Assembly: GCA_949130485.1 (NCBI GenBank)
Contig: OX422184.1
Span: 25,137,174-25,201,173 of the forward strand
Length of the DNA stretch: 64,000 nt
Direction of reading: 5' to 3'
Source: Agelas oroides
Taxonomy: Eukaryota; Porifera; Demospongiae; Agelasida; Agelasidae
The stretch's first letter is position 1; each line of letters starts with the position of its first letter. This document shows, in pieces, positions 47,950 to 60,032 of this stretch. The notes beneath the pieces were generated by a model, which did no database searches, had not been told where the DNA came from, and saw nothing but the letters and a program-made list of their open reading frames with translations. Made by a program: the position numbers and the translations under genes.

Positions 47950-50900
47950 GAATGTTCTGATAAGTGTTGCTGCACAGACCCAGGCGGTGTGGCAATTCTA
48001 ACGGTACATTGTGGTATGTCATTCTGATGGAACGTGCACTTGGAGTTGCAAGTGATGCACGACCGGTTATGAGACTGGAAGGTTGTTCTCGCCTTCGAAC
48101 ACGGTGCCTAGGATTCCGTTTCGGCTGTTGAAACTGGCTGAAGTCTGGCATGGGCCCTTCATAGAAGCGATCATGGCTTGAAGTGTGGTAGTAAAACTTG
48201 AGATCATGATTAGAGCATCGTTTCCATTCACGACTCTCAATATCAGTAGTAATTGCAATCAAAGATTCTCGTGTGATGCCACGAACACTACTGAGCCTCC
48301 TGTAAGTGTAAAGTATTTGACTATCATTGTCAGTATGTTACACTCAGTGTGCAATTACTTGACTATATGGTTACATTGTACACACATGTGCATACCTGTT
48401 CACTTCTAGGAGGCTGAAGTCATAGCACTCCTTGTGCCATGGCATAAGGTCATCAAGGAGAAAGTTGAGGAGATCATAGTTGTAGCGACAGCGTTGCAGC
48501 TCACTCAGGCCTTGCTCATCACATGCCCTTCTCCAGTTGCGAATAACCCTTATGTATTGTGCCTCAAATGTGTATCCATTTCCCAGCATGAACTGTTCCA
48601 TACTTTCACTGAACAGAACCTCAACATCTCTTATTGACTGCTTCCTTTGTCCTGTCAATGCTGGATACGTTAGACCGACTGTGGGGTCTTGCAGAGCCTC
48701 GGCAAATCTTTCCAACTCAAGTTCCTCTGGTCCACCTGCTCATGTACTCTGGCCAATTCTCTGTAAATGCAACAATGTTTATCCAGATAATGGAGATGAT
48801 GTTACACTGTTGGTGGGTTCTATTTAGAATGCGAAGTCTATCACATGCATGCACTGAGGATTTGGTAAGCAGACCTTAAATTCTGTCAGTATTGCTCTAC
48901 CCTAATGTGTACATACATGCGGCCAACAATAGATACATATACAAGAACAATAAGCTTGGGAAACACACCTTGAATACGTGTCCCTCGTCCTCTCGTTCAT
49001 GGAATTCTTTTCCAGTGATTGGGTGTATTTCTGGCACATAAATGTGCTGACGAAAAGGTACTCCATTGTCTTCCCACTGACAAACTTGGAACTTGAATTC
49101 TAGCTGGGCCAAAATTGATCGGAGCTGTTGGGTACGTGTCTCATCTCCTATATGTCACAAGTATGCATGCACAATTTTGCCTATCAAGAGACACAGTCTT
49201 CCACAGCAAACCTCAACATGCAAATTTATATTTCTTACCAGGTATCCAATTTGTTGGCGTGTATCCACTTGGGACTGTCCTTGGTCTGAGTCGTACAATA
49301 ATATCATCTTCCTTAGCACCCTCTTCTTTCCACTGCATTATATCCATCAGTAGGTGGGTAGAAACAGCTGGGTTTGGTAGCTTAGCTTGAACTGTACCAT
49401 CGGCAGCACCTATTGTTATAAACACATTGAATATTTGCAAAGTGATTGGTTACCCATACTTACGTAATGGAATTAGCATGTTCATCATCTTCCGCTGACC
49501 CATCTGGGCATACTTAGCCCGTGCTTGTACTCGAATCTGGAACACTGACAGTGGACGAGTATTTCCTTTCATTCGCATGCTGTTGAATTCACCATTGGTG
49601 ACTAGTCCTGACGCAAGAAAAAAATTATTATTATGTCAGGATGTGTTTTACACACACATGCATATGTGCACACACACACACAAATGCTGGTAGTGCACCA
49701 TTTAGAACATATCAGCCAAACACATAAACACTGGTAGTGCACTATTTTGACCAGCTACACGCATTCCTCTGTTGACCATCTCCTGTATCACCTTGTTGAC
49801 TAGTTCTCGAGCTTAATTGGGTGTCCGTCAATCCTACATATGGAATGCATTGTACTGGGAGAGCATATGGCTTGGCATTTCGCTCCTCAGGACTGATTAG
49901 AATAGCCCGTATGTGTGTAGCTGCAGTACGCTGGTGTTTGGAAAGCCCTTTGACAAACTCAGTGAGGCTTAGCTGTAGTGCTGTGATCTTCCGTGCCATG
50001 TTCAGCTCCACAAGGTCGATGTCAGAGTCTTGAAGGAGCTCCATTGTAACAATGATTTCAGTGACAATTTTCCGTCCACTTTCATTGAGACGTTGAAGTT
50101 CGTCAACTCTCCATGCAAGTTGGCGCAAAATTTTTTCCTGTGCTTTCCCCTCAGCTAGTTTGGTACTGTACTCTGTGTTTGTCTTCTCAAGAGCTACATG
50201 GATAATAAATTGCACAACAAAAATCTTTATCAATACAAGCAATACTATTGGTTTATACATACCAGATCCAGCAAAGCGGATGTCCTCCTCTAAGTTCTCC
50301 CTTTCTTTGCCAAACGTGCTATCAATAGCTGTCTTTCTGCCAGATCACTCATGTCACCAGTTATGTGGCTGAGCTCCCTGAGCCGCTTAAGGTAGGCATC
50401 ATGCATCTTTTGCACCTTCCCATCTGCAAGGTCAACATCACCGCTCCACACTTGCTGGACTGATTCCCCCAGACCACTTACAAGGTCACACCCATCAGCC
50501 TTAATCCACCATTGTGAATTTGGATGAACTTTGTGTGCCTCATCCAGTATGGCAGTCTGGGTTAGGTGATAAATACAGAATATTGAAAGCACTTTGCTAA
50601 ACAAGATCATCACTTTGATGTAGTTAGGAAGCAAGGAGAAGTGATTATCATCTATAGAAGAACATGTAATTGTGGATTCTAATACCTGGATTTCTGCACC
50701 AGTTGTAAATGAACTTTTTCCAATGTTCTCACGAATGGTTCTCTCAGATGGTGCTGGGATATTCATTCGGGCCTAACAGTAGGACAGTAAAGTGGTAAAT
50801 GACAGAAACAGTTACAGAAAATTGGCCTTGTTCAATCCGCTCATATCCAGTCGCAGGACCCCGGTGCAGCTTCGACCACTTATTGCCAAAGAGACAATAC

Positions 50901-52282
50901 ATGGTCTCAAGCCATGACATGTGGTCATCTGAACATTTGCCCTGCATCTGTCAAAATGACACAATTAAGTTTTCACAATTATAGCTAATCAAGTATCAAT
51001 ACTGACATACCTCACGATAGGAGTCGGAATTGTAGAAATCTACCATGTACTGTAGCAAGCCCATGGGCATTCTCTGCGCAGGGAATCGTGAATCTGATGC
51101 ATCCTCTCTAAAAGTCCCTAAACCCTGGGCAAGGTTATACAGGACATTTTCACGTCCACATGATTTAGGATGTTGCATTCCTTGAAGTGAAAGTGTAAGG
51201 TAGTCAGATGGTACATATAGTCCATGCTGTTGAAGGGCCAATGACTGGAAGAGACGAACGAGTAACTCGAGCTGCTGACTGGCAGGGAATGTCTGTATTC
51301 GATCAACAATGGACTCATGTGTGTCAAGCATTTCCACATGTAGAGGAGACAGGTCACTGAGTTGTTCTTCACCTGATGATGGGACTGTAGAAGTAGGAGG
51401 GGATGATGGCAGCATAGACCAATTTGCTATATGAGTTGCAAGTAGTTCAATCATGTCTTCGGATGGACTTGGGTGGTTTCTTGTCTCAGGAGATGGTGTC
51501 TTGAAATGTTCAGTATAAGCATCAAAAGGCTCAATGCTGCACTCGTGTGTGGTACGCTCTTCCGCGTCTACAGTAGACAGGTCACAGCATTCGTCATCTG
51601 TTGATGGGACTGGATAGGATGGGATGGTACTGTGCACCGATTCTCCACTTCAGTTGTGAGTGCTTGTGTGGACTGTCCATTGGTGTCTTCAAAAGAACCA
51701 GAGTGACTGCATGTTTTGGGAGATGGTGTCTTGGTTTGCTCATAAGTATGGGATGGTGGGGTTGAAGGTGATGATGGGGTTGAAGGTGATGATGGCCAAG
51801 GAACTGTTCCTGAATCTGGGGCCTTGAGAAATTCTGCAGCATCAGTTGGAGTGTGAAACTGCTTTTGAAGATTCTTGGTGACTTTTTACCGGCATGCTCT
51901 AGCTGAAATGTAACAAACACTGATAATAACAGTTTGCACTACATGTGTGATTGGTCTTACCTGTTCTTGTAGTATCACTGCCCCTCTCAGCTACAAACTC
52001 AGCAGCACTCTTCCAGAAATCCCCCTTTTTGGTGTGTGGCCACATGTCTCCATCAGAATGCAAAACAACAAACTCGACCAAGGCCCTCAGTTCTTCTCTT
52101 TTCCATCCGCTGTCAACCGTGCTACATGTACTCAGGACAGCCTCATCAAACGACAGCCTCTTGCTCGCAGATGCCTTCTTCTTCTTTCCTTTACGACAAG
52201 ACTTTCTCTTCCTAGGTTGCTGCGGTGTTATCCCGGTAGGCGAGCTTCGCACTCGCTTTCCACGAGTACTGGTATCCGCCAT
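47950..52282 (-). pseudogene. Transposase-type gene of element A, multi-exon, disrupted
   Basis: Minus-strand exons in order: ATG at 52282 (MADTSTRGKRVRSS), a basic KRKSCRKGKKKK stretch and a Myb/SANT-like segment (GWKREELRALVEFVVLHSDG) ending at a GTAAGA donor near 51961; a Ser/Thr/Pro-rich exon; then DYLTLSLQGMQHPKSCGRENVL; MSWLETMYCLFGNKWSKLH; ERTIRENIGKSSFTTGAEI; a conserved-looking WWIKADGCDLVSGLGES and WSGDVDLADGKV; KRLRELSH; AYALPVQC-type segment (KPYALPVQCIPYVGL); HPITGKEFHEREDEGHVFK; LTYPALTGQRKQSI; LSELQRCRYNYDLLNFLLDD; RFYEGPMPDFSQ. Lesions: a TAA after ARACR near 51893 and a frameshift near 51620. From memory of related proteins, a segment also appears to be missing between REWKRC and FYYHTSSHD (about 48200). 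SANT-like plus acidic-motif architecture suggests a DNA-binding transposase. The catalytic residues are not proven. Confidence 0.6.
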
Positions 52283-52526
52283 CGCAACCTCGCCTCTGAA
52301 TACCAATTCTCCCCACACTAGCCACACAGACTTTGCGGATTGAAGGGCGCCCCCCTGGTCGATCTGCAGGACAGCTGGCACCACCCATTTAGCAAGTTTC
52401 ATGCCGAACAAAAGAAGCGCTGAGGTGCAAATCGATTTCACCTGTCTATGGAAAATCTGTATTGACTCGCTCGATTACGTCATCCCTAAAGCAGGCGCGC
52501 GCGTGTGTACTCCGCGCGTACCACTA

Positions 52527-54467
52527 TAGTGGATCATGGATCGAGTGGGAGGGATTGGAAGCGGATCACGTGCGCCCTATCTTACAATACTTAGCGTGTA
52601 CGTGTTGAAACAGTCCGCGTTGTAGCGAAAGTGTGGAATTTGACACAATGTGGTTCGGTTTTGCACACCTCACCCGACTTGGAAGAGAAGAAGTAGCCGG
52701 TTTTTGCTAAGAAGAAGAAAGGACAGACAGAATAGGTATGTGTTTCGTGTTGTATTGTGATCTACTGTTGATATTTTCCATCGAGTAGACTGTTTTACCC
52801 CGTAGAAAGCGCAATAAAGCTGAATGCTTTTGTGGGCGCACAGAGAAGCTACCGTAAACGCTTTAATTAACGCGCCGTTAAAAAATAATTACGATCCGCA
52901 AAGGCGCCTTGTTCGGAGAGAAAAAAATTACTTCGGACCCTTGGGGCGCCTTATTTAGAGAGGCGCCTCCGAATTAGAGTGCAACTGACACCTTTCCGTG
53001 AAGTTGAAAGAGCTGAGTATGGCTACACTGACAACGATCGAATTTGAGTACGTTATTCGAGGCTATCATGAATACAAGCGCGTTTGGAGTACAGAGATTA
53101 AAGTAGAAGTAGAAATCAGTCGAAGAATTAGATGTCTCGAAAGTCACACGGGTCGGGTGCGAAATCTCTCTTAATAGAAAGCGCCGTTAAAAAATATTTA
53201 TGTCGTCAAGGGGTGCCCGCGTTAGAGCGAGAAAAATTAGTTTCTTGTCAAAAGGGCGCTTTCATTAGAGAGGCGCGTTAATTAAAGCGTTTACGGGTAC
53301 TGAATATATATCTTTCAGGGAGCCTGAGAGCTAGTTTTAGTGCTTGTACATTGTTTGGTGTACATTATTTTGAGTTTTACTTGTGTTGAGTTGCACAGTA
53401 GTTGGCATCACCAGTTGCTTCGTGCGTCTCCGAACAATGGACTTTGTGGGTGTACCCGATGGCCTTGAGAATATGTGAAATACTGAAAGCTTTACATCAT
53501 TTTACAAACCTACCATAGATGTAATGCAGGGTATGTATATATATATTTGTTGGCTATTCATAGCTTGATCTGTATAGAATCCATCTCTGTTCCTACCTCC
53601 TTCAACGAGTTGCCGCTAGGTATGCCATTATGCCATAGATAGTACTATGGGTTGCAAACTTGTCATGAGATGTTAGAAATCACTCATGGGTCTATACTGA
53701 CTGTATATAGGATGTGTGATGGTGTACAGAACTGGGCATAGATAGAAGAAGAACAAGGAGCAGAAATTCACCAAAACGTCATTTATGTAGTTGTATGCAT
53801 GTTGTGCAAGTTCATTGCCTGTAAGACTATTAATGTACATGAAATGCATCTACTATAGCTACTTGCCTATCAAATTTTCAGCAAGATGTGTTATTCTGGT
53901 TTGTTGCACCAGTCATTCAACAATAAGGCTTGATTTCTATAGCTTCTGCTGCTGGAAACTGGAAGCCATCATCACACAGTACTGTTGGTACTTGGTAGTG
54001 CTGTCAGGAACAGTTGCAGCTGATAATAAAATGCTTTATTAGCTATAGGACTACTGTGTTTTTAAGCGAGCCTCAGATCATAGTCTTCTTGAAATTTACT
54101 GTAGTAAAGTCATAGATCACTATCTATGGCAGAGGACATGCTATACACGAAGCTAGCTGGCTACTGTGGCTTTATTATCTTACCTGTGACTGTGGAAAAA
54201 GTAGTCTGCGGTACTACAACGGTAGCCATCATCCACAGATCTTTGAAGAAGTTATTACTCTCCGTCTTTGATAATTCAAACCTAGTCGACTGGCACTGAC
54301 TGATGGGCATGGATTAGAAACAGGAAGTACTTTCTGCGCTGTGTGTTAAAATCCGGTACAACGCGGACTGTCGGTGTGAACGGGTGCTAATATACGCCGT
54401 TTCCAATCCCTCCCACTCCACTATCTATGGTACCACCATAGATATATGACACGGAACTCCGTCTATG
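52527..54467. mobile_element. Element C inserted in the right TIR of element A
   Basis: GTACCACTA is duplicated at 52518-52526 and 54468-54476; the left TIR of element A has it once, so the insertion is certain. Near the ends, GAGTGGGAGGGATTGGAA (about 52549) is inverted at about 54398-54420, and ACAGTCCGCGTTGTA (about 52610) is inverted at about 54360, giving TIRs of about 90 bp. The last 40 bp contain a small CATAGA...TCTATG hairpin and a second GGTACCAC. No transposase is seen. The 9-bp duplication again suits Mutator-like elements. Confidence 0.82.
52852..53296. mobile_element. MITE D nested in element C
   Basis: CCGTAAACGCTTTAATTAAC at 52852 is inverted at the right end (GTTAATTAAAGCGTTTACGG, ending 53296). 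Inner segments (CGCCGTTAAAAAATA, GGCGCC, TTAGAGAGGCGC) are repeated between the halves. 445 bp, no coding capacity. Confidence 0.85.
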
Positions 54468-54500
54468 GTACCACTAATTACTAGCTTCCAACCTCCTCTG

Positions 54501-55550
54501 ATTGGTACCTAAATGCCACTAGTCCGACCACTGTAAAAAAGGAAAGGTTGTTTTGGCTCAATTTGGTTATCTCAGTTTCCTCTCACTTGTCTGCATTGTT
54601 AAACACAGTGATGTCCCACTGCCTGCTTTAGATTCCAAACAGATTAAGAACTTGATTAGGCTTTCCAGAACATTAGCAAATGTCATGGGAGAATACTTTG
54701 CTAATGAAATTGTCCAATCATGTGGAAAATGGTATGAAACTGAGGTAACCAAAATGGGTTAAAACTACCCACTTTTTCTTACAGTGACATAGAGTACATG
54801 GCGGGAGTAATACCACCGTTCGCCACGGTACATGTCAGTCGTCACGAGGCGTTTCAGTCACTATAGTCGTCGACCTTGTACGTGTCGGGCCTGATGAGTA
54901 GTCTCGCGGATCCAGACTAGTCTGGCTCCGCGAGACTACCTGATGAGGTGGGCATCTTATAGACGAACTGACAACTGGACAAGAACAGTTTCTACTTTGT
55001 ACTTCACTTTGAAACTAGTTCAGTGATTGCTCACTGCAAAAGCGGTCACAAAGGTCACCACCACACTTAACAGCTTGAAGGGGGGGGCACTTTGCAGCAA
55101 AATCTCTTCAAGGGGGGGGCACGTGCCCCTGGTGCCCACCCGGTTCCGCCGCCTATGGTATTAACATTTCTTCTGGTAGCTATATCCTAGCCAGGTAAAT
55201 CAATTTTTTAGGTACTGTCCAAATTTAAATTGAATAACAATTTTGCAGTCAGTAGCTAGCTTCATCATCTCTACTTTGCTTGCATACATTTTGGTATGCC
55301 ATAGATGCATCTTTACACATTTTTAAATGTTCTTCGACCAGAAAATGTGTAGTAGTAATTATCCATCACGTGATTTTCATATATTTCCGCATTCTCATCC
55401 TTGCGCAACAAATTTTAATAAAGCACATACACAGTTTTTTAATCCACAAAATTAGTATACTTATGCATATATATGTATGCATATGAATTATTTTTGATGG
55501 GCGCCTATATTACAAACTATATGGTATATACTTTTCTGCAGTCATTTCAA
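54501..55550. other. Intergenic with small palindromes
   Basis: 54898-54939 is a 42-bp near-perfect palindrome (GTAGTCTCGCGGATCCAGAC and its inverse). 55075-55158 is a G-rich repeat ending GGTTCCGCCGCCTATGG. The region upstream of 55554 is AT-rich; CTTTTCTGCAG at 55530-55540 could be an acceptor, so a 5' non-coding exon upstream is possible. Confidence 0.6.
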
Positions 55551-55553
55551 CAC

Positions 55554-58500
55554 ATGATGGGTCAGTCCACACTTGTGGCAGCACTGCTCATTAGCACACT
55601 CTCCTACTGCTCTGCTGAGAATGTGTACTGTGTCACCCCCACTACCACATCATGTTCATCCTGCCCTCACAGTTCAACCAACTGCACCACACTCTCTGAG
55701 TATGCACAAGAAGCTGAACTGTATTTTACCTCAAACACTACTATGGTGTTCTTGCCAGGTGACCATGTTCTTGATACAAATATCACAGTTGCCAACGTAG
55801 CTGGGTTGACCATGTGTGGAGAGTCCTCCTCAGGCAACGGAGCAACCATTGTTTGCAGTGGGTCAGTTGGCCTCCTCTTCACAAGTATGGTGGACTTCAA
55901 AATAGATTCGTTGGCTTTTACATCTTGCAGCAGGGAATATGTTACTCCACCAAGTTTTCTTCCAATGCCTACAGCTAATAATGTCCATGCGGCCCTACTT
56001 TTGCAATCTACACAATACGCTGAACTAGCTAACTGTTCTTTCCATCACAACATTGGCACTGCACTTGTAGTGAATAACACTAACATCACTCTGGCAGATA
56101 TGAACTTTGCACAGAACTATGTGTACTGCATAGGAGATGATAATTTAGGAGGAGGTGGTATCACTGCTTTCTGTAGCAATTTAACATTCACTGGGAACAC
56201 AACCTTTCTTGAAAATAAGGCATATTGTGGTGCACTAGACTATGGTGTTAGTGGTGGTGCAATCTTTGCATATGGCAATACTGTACTTAGCTTCAATGGA
56301 GCTAGTAGCTTCATGAACAATTCAGGAACTATTGGTGGTGCAATCTACATATCAGGCAATACTGCTGTACTGAGCTTCAATGGAACCAACAACTTCATCA
56401 ACAACGAAGCATACTTCTATTATGGTGGTGCAATTCAAGCAAGAAATGGTTCACTTAACTTCAATGGAACAAGCAACTTCATCAACAACTTAGCAGCTTT
56501 GCACGGCGGTGCAATCTCCACACATCATACTGTACTTAACTTCACTGGGACCAGCAAGTTTATCGGTAACTCAGCAGGTGATAATGGTGGTGCAATCATT
56601 ATAGATGCTAACAGTACACTAACATTCAGTGGAACCATTGACTTCACAAACAACAGACGCTATGGGGGAGGAGTATTCAATATATATACTTGTGGAGGTG
56701 GACTGTATATGGGATTCAGATCCACTTTATCCATTTTACCTAACACAACTGTGTATTTGGAGAACAATAATGCAACACGTGGAGGGGCTATCTGCGTTGC
56801 TGATGCTAGCCCTATAAGTTACTGTGCTCCACTTGCCCTGTACATACCAAAAGAAGAATGCTTCTTTCAACTCCCTGGCCAGAATCTGTCCAATGATGTT
56901 GATGTCCAACTTGTTTTCAAGAACAACTCCGCTGATATTGCAGGAAGTGTGTTATATGGTGGTGCAGTAGATAACTGCAAACTGACTGGACAGGACTCAC
57001 ATGGCTCTGGTGAAGTGTTTGACATGTTAGTCCATATTGAAGATGACAACACCACTTCAAGCATTTCTTCTGAACCATTTCGTATATGCCCATGTGTAAA
57101 CCACCATCCTGACTGCAGTAAGTCAGCTACTGAACATTTCACAGTGTATCCTGGTGATACATTTACTGTTTCAGTTGTTGCTGTTGGACAAAGAAATGGA
57201 ACAGTTCCTGCAGTAGTAAGAAGCACAATAAACAATGGTAAACTTCTAGATTCTCAATACCGCCAGCAAGCAAACACCATCTGCACTACACTCAGCTACA
57301 CTGTGCACTCACTGGAAGCAACAAAATTAGAGTTGATTGCAGATGGCCCATGTTCAACATTTGGTGATAAACTGAGTATTACATTCACTATGTATTACCA
57401 TTGCCCTCCTGGATTCAAAATTTCTGAATCAGCAAGAGCATGTGTCTGTGAGCCAAGACTTGTACATTATACACACCAATGTAATATAACCAATGGAGTG
57501 GGACAACTAACACGTGGTTCTGACCAACAGTTTTGGGTAGGGTATGATGATCATTCTCATGGTCTAATTCTGCACCCACACTGTCCCTTAGACTACTGTG
57601 TCTCCTATACTGTTGTCTTTCCTCTCAACAACACAGACTTACAGTGTGCAGACAACAGGTCAGGTCTCTTGTGTGGAGCATGCATGAAAGGTTACAGTCT
57701 GGTACTAGGCACATCTCACTGCAGGCAGTGCACCAACAGCCATCTTGTCTTACTCATTCCTTTTGCAGTGATGGGAGTAGCACTGGTCTTCTTGCTCCTT
57801 GTCTGCAAACTGACAGTGGCAACAGGAACACTCAGTGGTCTAGTGTTTTATGCCAATATTGTTGGAGTCAATCGTACAATCTTTCTACCAGTGGAATCTA
57901 CTGATGGTCTCTCAGTCTTCATTGCATGGCTAAACCTTGACTTTGGAATCGAAACATGTTTTTTTGATGGAATGGATGCCTACAGCAAAACATGGCTGCA
58001 GTTTGTGTTTCCTGTATATATTTGGGTGCTGGTAGGACTTATGATCTTTGTTAGCAATTACTCACGCAGATTTGCAAGGCTGCTTGGTAACAATCCAGTT
58101 TCTGTGTTGGCAACACTCATTCTTCTCTCATACACAAAGATCCTTCGTACATTGATCACTGTGTTCTATGTCACCTACCTTGAATATCCAACACACAACA
58201 GAAGGGTGTGGCTATATAATGCAAACATTGACTATCTCAGTGGCATACACATTCCGCTCTTCTTAGTGGCAGTACTTGTCTTCCTGTTCCTCTTTCTTCC
58301 TTACACTCTGTTGCTTCTCTTTGGTCAGTGGCTGCAAGTCATATCACACTTGAGGCTCTTCTCATGGGTCAAAAGTGCCAGGCTGAAACCTTTCATGGAT
58401 TCATACAATGCTCCCTACAAAGCAAAGCACCGCTACTGGCCTGGACTGTTGCTTGTGGTTCGCTTTGTTCTTCTTCTGGTGTTTGCTTTGAATCCTCAGC

Positions 58501-58994
58501 AAGACCCTAGTGTTAGCCTGCTAGCAATTGTAGTGGGAGCTGGTATTCTTCATATTTGGACCTGGGTCAGTGGTGGGGTTTACAGGAACTGGTGTTTAGA
58601 TGTCCTGGAAGGTTCTTATACTCTGAACTTGATTGTTTTATCTGCTACTACCATGATCTATCATGTCAGCTGCTCAGGAGGAAATCAGCTTGCAGTTGGG
58701 TACACCTCTGTCTCCATAACATTTGCAACATTCATTGGAATCCTTGCTTTTCAGCTGGCAAATGTGACTGGAACCACTCGATACCTTAAAAGGAAGTGCA
58801 TGGCTTTGAAAGTATCAAAAATTATCCAAAATAAAACTGAACCAAAGTCTCCTACAGGCTCCCTGCCAGACCGGTTCATAAACCCCGAAATGTATGAACC
58901 ACCATTACCCGCTCCACAAATACACATTACTGAGCCAACAGATGAAGCACAGAGAAGGCTAATTCCTGCATATACTTACGGCTCCATTAACTAG
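55554..58994 (+). CDS. Secreted/membrane protein: beta-helix repeat ectodomain plus multi-span membrane region, 1146 aa
   Basis: I take the start at the ATG pair 55554/55557 because it is followed by a clear signal peptide (MMGQSTLVAALLISTLSYCSA). A longer in-frame start at 55473 has no signal sequence. Residues about 30-200 are Cys/Asn-rich. Residues about 210-430 contain repeated GGAI...F-x-N-N-x-A units (SGGAIFAYGN, IGGAIYISGN, GGAIQARNGS, GGAISTHHT, GGAIIIDAN), typical of right-handed beta-helix or Pmp-like repeats. A Cys-rich motif (GLLCGACMKGYS...HCRQC) near residues 705-735 leads into about nine or ten hydrophobic spans to residue 1090 and a cytosolic tail. There are many N-x-S/T sites. 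The architecture suggests a surface receptor or adhesion protein; the ligand is unknown. No introns are seen, unlike the convergent paralogue. Confidence 0.9.
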   Translation: MMGQSTLVAALLISTLSYCSAENVYCVTPTTTSCSSCPHSSTNCTTLSEYAQEAELYFTSNTTMVFLPGDHVLDTNITVANVAGLTMCGESSSGNGATIVCSGSVGLLFTSMVDFKIDSLAFTSCSREYVTPPSFLPMPTANNVHAALLLQSTQYAELANCSFHHNIGTALVVNNTNITLADMNFAQNYVYCIGDDNLGGGGITAFCSNLTFTGNTTFLENKAYCGALDYGVSGGAIFAYGNTVLSFNGASSFMNNSGTIGGAIYISGNTAVLSFNGTNNFINNEAYFYYGGAIQARNGSLNFNGTSNFINNLAALHGGAISTHHTVLNFTGTSKFIGNSAGDNGGAIIIDANSTLTFSGTIDFTNNRRYGGGVFNIYTCGGGLYMGFRSTLSILPNTTVYLENNNATRGGAICVADASPISYCAPLALYIPKEECFFQLPGQNLSNDVDVQLVFKNNSADIAGSVLYGGAVDNCKLTGQDSHGSGEVFDMLVHIEDDNTTSSISSEPFRICPCVNHHPDCSKSATEHFTVYPGDTFTVSVVAVGQRNGTVPAVVRSTINNGKLLDSQYRQQANTICTTLSYTVHSLEATKLELIADGPCSTFGDKLSITFTMYYHCPPGFKISESARACVCEPRLVHYTHQCNITNGVGQLTRGSDQQFWVGYDDHSHGLILHPHCPLDYCVSYTVVFPLNNTDLQCADNRSGLLCGACMKGYSLVLGTSHCRQCTNSHLVLLIPFAVMGVALVFLLLVCKLTVATGTLSGLVFYANIVGVNRTIFLPVESTDGLSVFIAWLNLDFGIETCFFDGMDAYSKTWLQFVFPVYIWVLVGLMIFVSNYSRRFARLLGNNPVSVLATLILLSYTKILRTLITVFYVTYLEYPTHNRRVWLYNANIDYLSGIHIPLFLVAVLVFLFLFLPYTLLLLFGQWLQVISHLRLFSWVKSARLKPFMDSYNAPYKAKHRYWPGLLLVVRFVLLLVFALNPQQDPSVSLLAIVVGAGILHIWTWVSGGVYRNWCLDVLEGSYTLNLIVLSATTMIYHVSCSGGNQLAVGYTSVSITFATFIGILAFQLANVTGTTRYLKRKCMALKVSKIIQNKTEPKSPTGSLPDRFINPEMYEPPLPAPQIHITEPTDEAQRRLIPAYTYGSIN

Positions 58995-60030
58995 TTTTGT
59001 GTCCATTTGTCCCCAATCAAACTTAATACATAAAACATTAGGAACAAACTGTATATGCAGTACATTATAGTTTCACTTCGTGCAAATAACTTCATCTGAA
59101 CATGTATACTTGCTTGCCTTCTTGCATTTTGCGATGCATACTACTAAATTCACTCCCCACATGGTATAATTATTACATTTGCTCTCCATGGTATGTTTAT
59201 TTTGTGTCATACATTGCCGTGTCAAATGATACGTACATGTGTTAGCTTATTCCAAAGTAGAAGAGTGAAATTGACTAAATAGCCAAAGCTTTTTGGTTAC
59301 TTGAGAGATAGTCCAACAGGAATTCAAGGGAGGCTAGGAGATGGGGTTGATTACACGAAGTATCACCATGCAGCATTTACCAGGTAATCAGGACTACAAG
59401 ATAGTTTATATTTTAGGCATGCAGTGATGTTTGTGATGATTATAAACACGTCGTATGTACATAAGAACTTATAGAACTAGACAACAATGCTTGTGTGGAC
59501 TAGACTTGCACCAAGTATTCGATCACTTACTTACTGTGTAATCAGTTTATTAGGGAGCTACACTCTCTCCTTGTAATAGCTGTATTCTTGGCATGCATGG
59601 CAACTTACCTCTGGTTGCATTCAAACAGTCAACAGAATTTACTCCTAATTTTCTATTATTACATGTACATGCACTGGGATGTTTGTAAATGTATTACTGC
59701 TTACTCTTGTGTGTGTATATATTAGCTACGTTCTTGACTTATAATATTGCTTCTTGTTCTTTTTATTTGCCGGGCAGGCTTTGTATTAGCATTAGGTTGC
59801 TATTTGCCTTCACCTGTATGCCTCTGCATAAAAATTTATAGAGGAAAAAAAAAGCCTTTATGTGTACCTAAGTAGACGGGGGAGGGAAGGGCTCCTCAAA
59901 CAAAAGAGAGCTTTTCTTGCAGCATTAATCCATGCACTGGAATCCCAAATATTTGTGAAGTGAAAAGCTGCCATTCTTTGTATGGGATGAACAATGCCTT
60001 GTTTTGGGGACCCTCCCCTAGTAAACCAAA
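58995..60030. other. 3' flank and intergenic, no gene recognised
   Basis: AT-rich; the presumed 3' UTR of the beta-helix gene is the first few hundred bases. No poly(A) tract directly follows the stop, which would have been expected for a very recent retrocopy. Confidence 0.5.
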
Positions 60031-60032
60031 TG

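Larger units (their letters stand above)
46511..54500. mobile_element. Element A: two-gene DNA transposon with TIRs longer than 200 bp
   Basis: Ends CAGAGGAGGTTGGAAG (46511) and CTTCCAACCTCCTCTG (54500) are flanked by a 9-bp near-duplication: ATTTGTACC (46502-46510) and ATTGGTACC (54501-54509). The inverted repeats continue inward for at least 240 bp: GTAATTAGTGGTACGCGCG, CGAGTCAATACAGATTTTCC, GAAATCGATTTGCACC, ATCGACCAGGGGGGCGCCC on the left, with the inverse at 52315-52526. The right TIR is split by element C (52527-54467). Inside are a plus-strand HIRAN-like gene and a minus-strand multi-exon transposase-type gene, arranged convergently, each starting with ATG next to a TIR. Element size without C is about 6.0 kb. 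The superfamily is not assigned; the 9-bp duplication points to MuDR-like integration. Confidence 0.85.

Noticed and set aside
55473-55553. Upstream ATG of the beta-helix protein at 55473 as the true start
   Set aside because: The extra 27 residues lack a signal peptide, and a possible splice acceptor (CTTTTCTGCAG) lies between it and the ATG at 55554, which is followed directly by a signal sequence.
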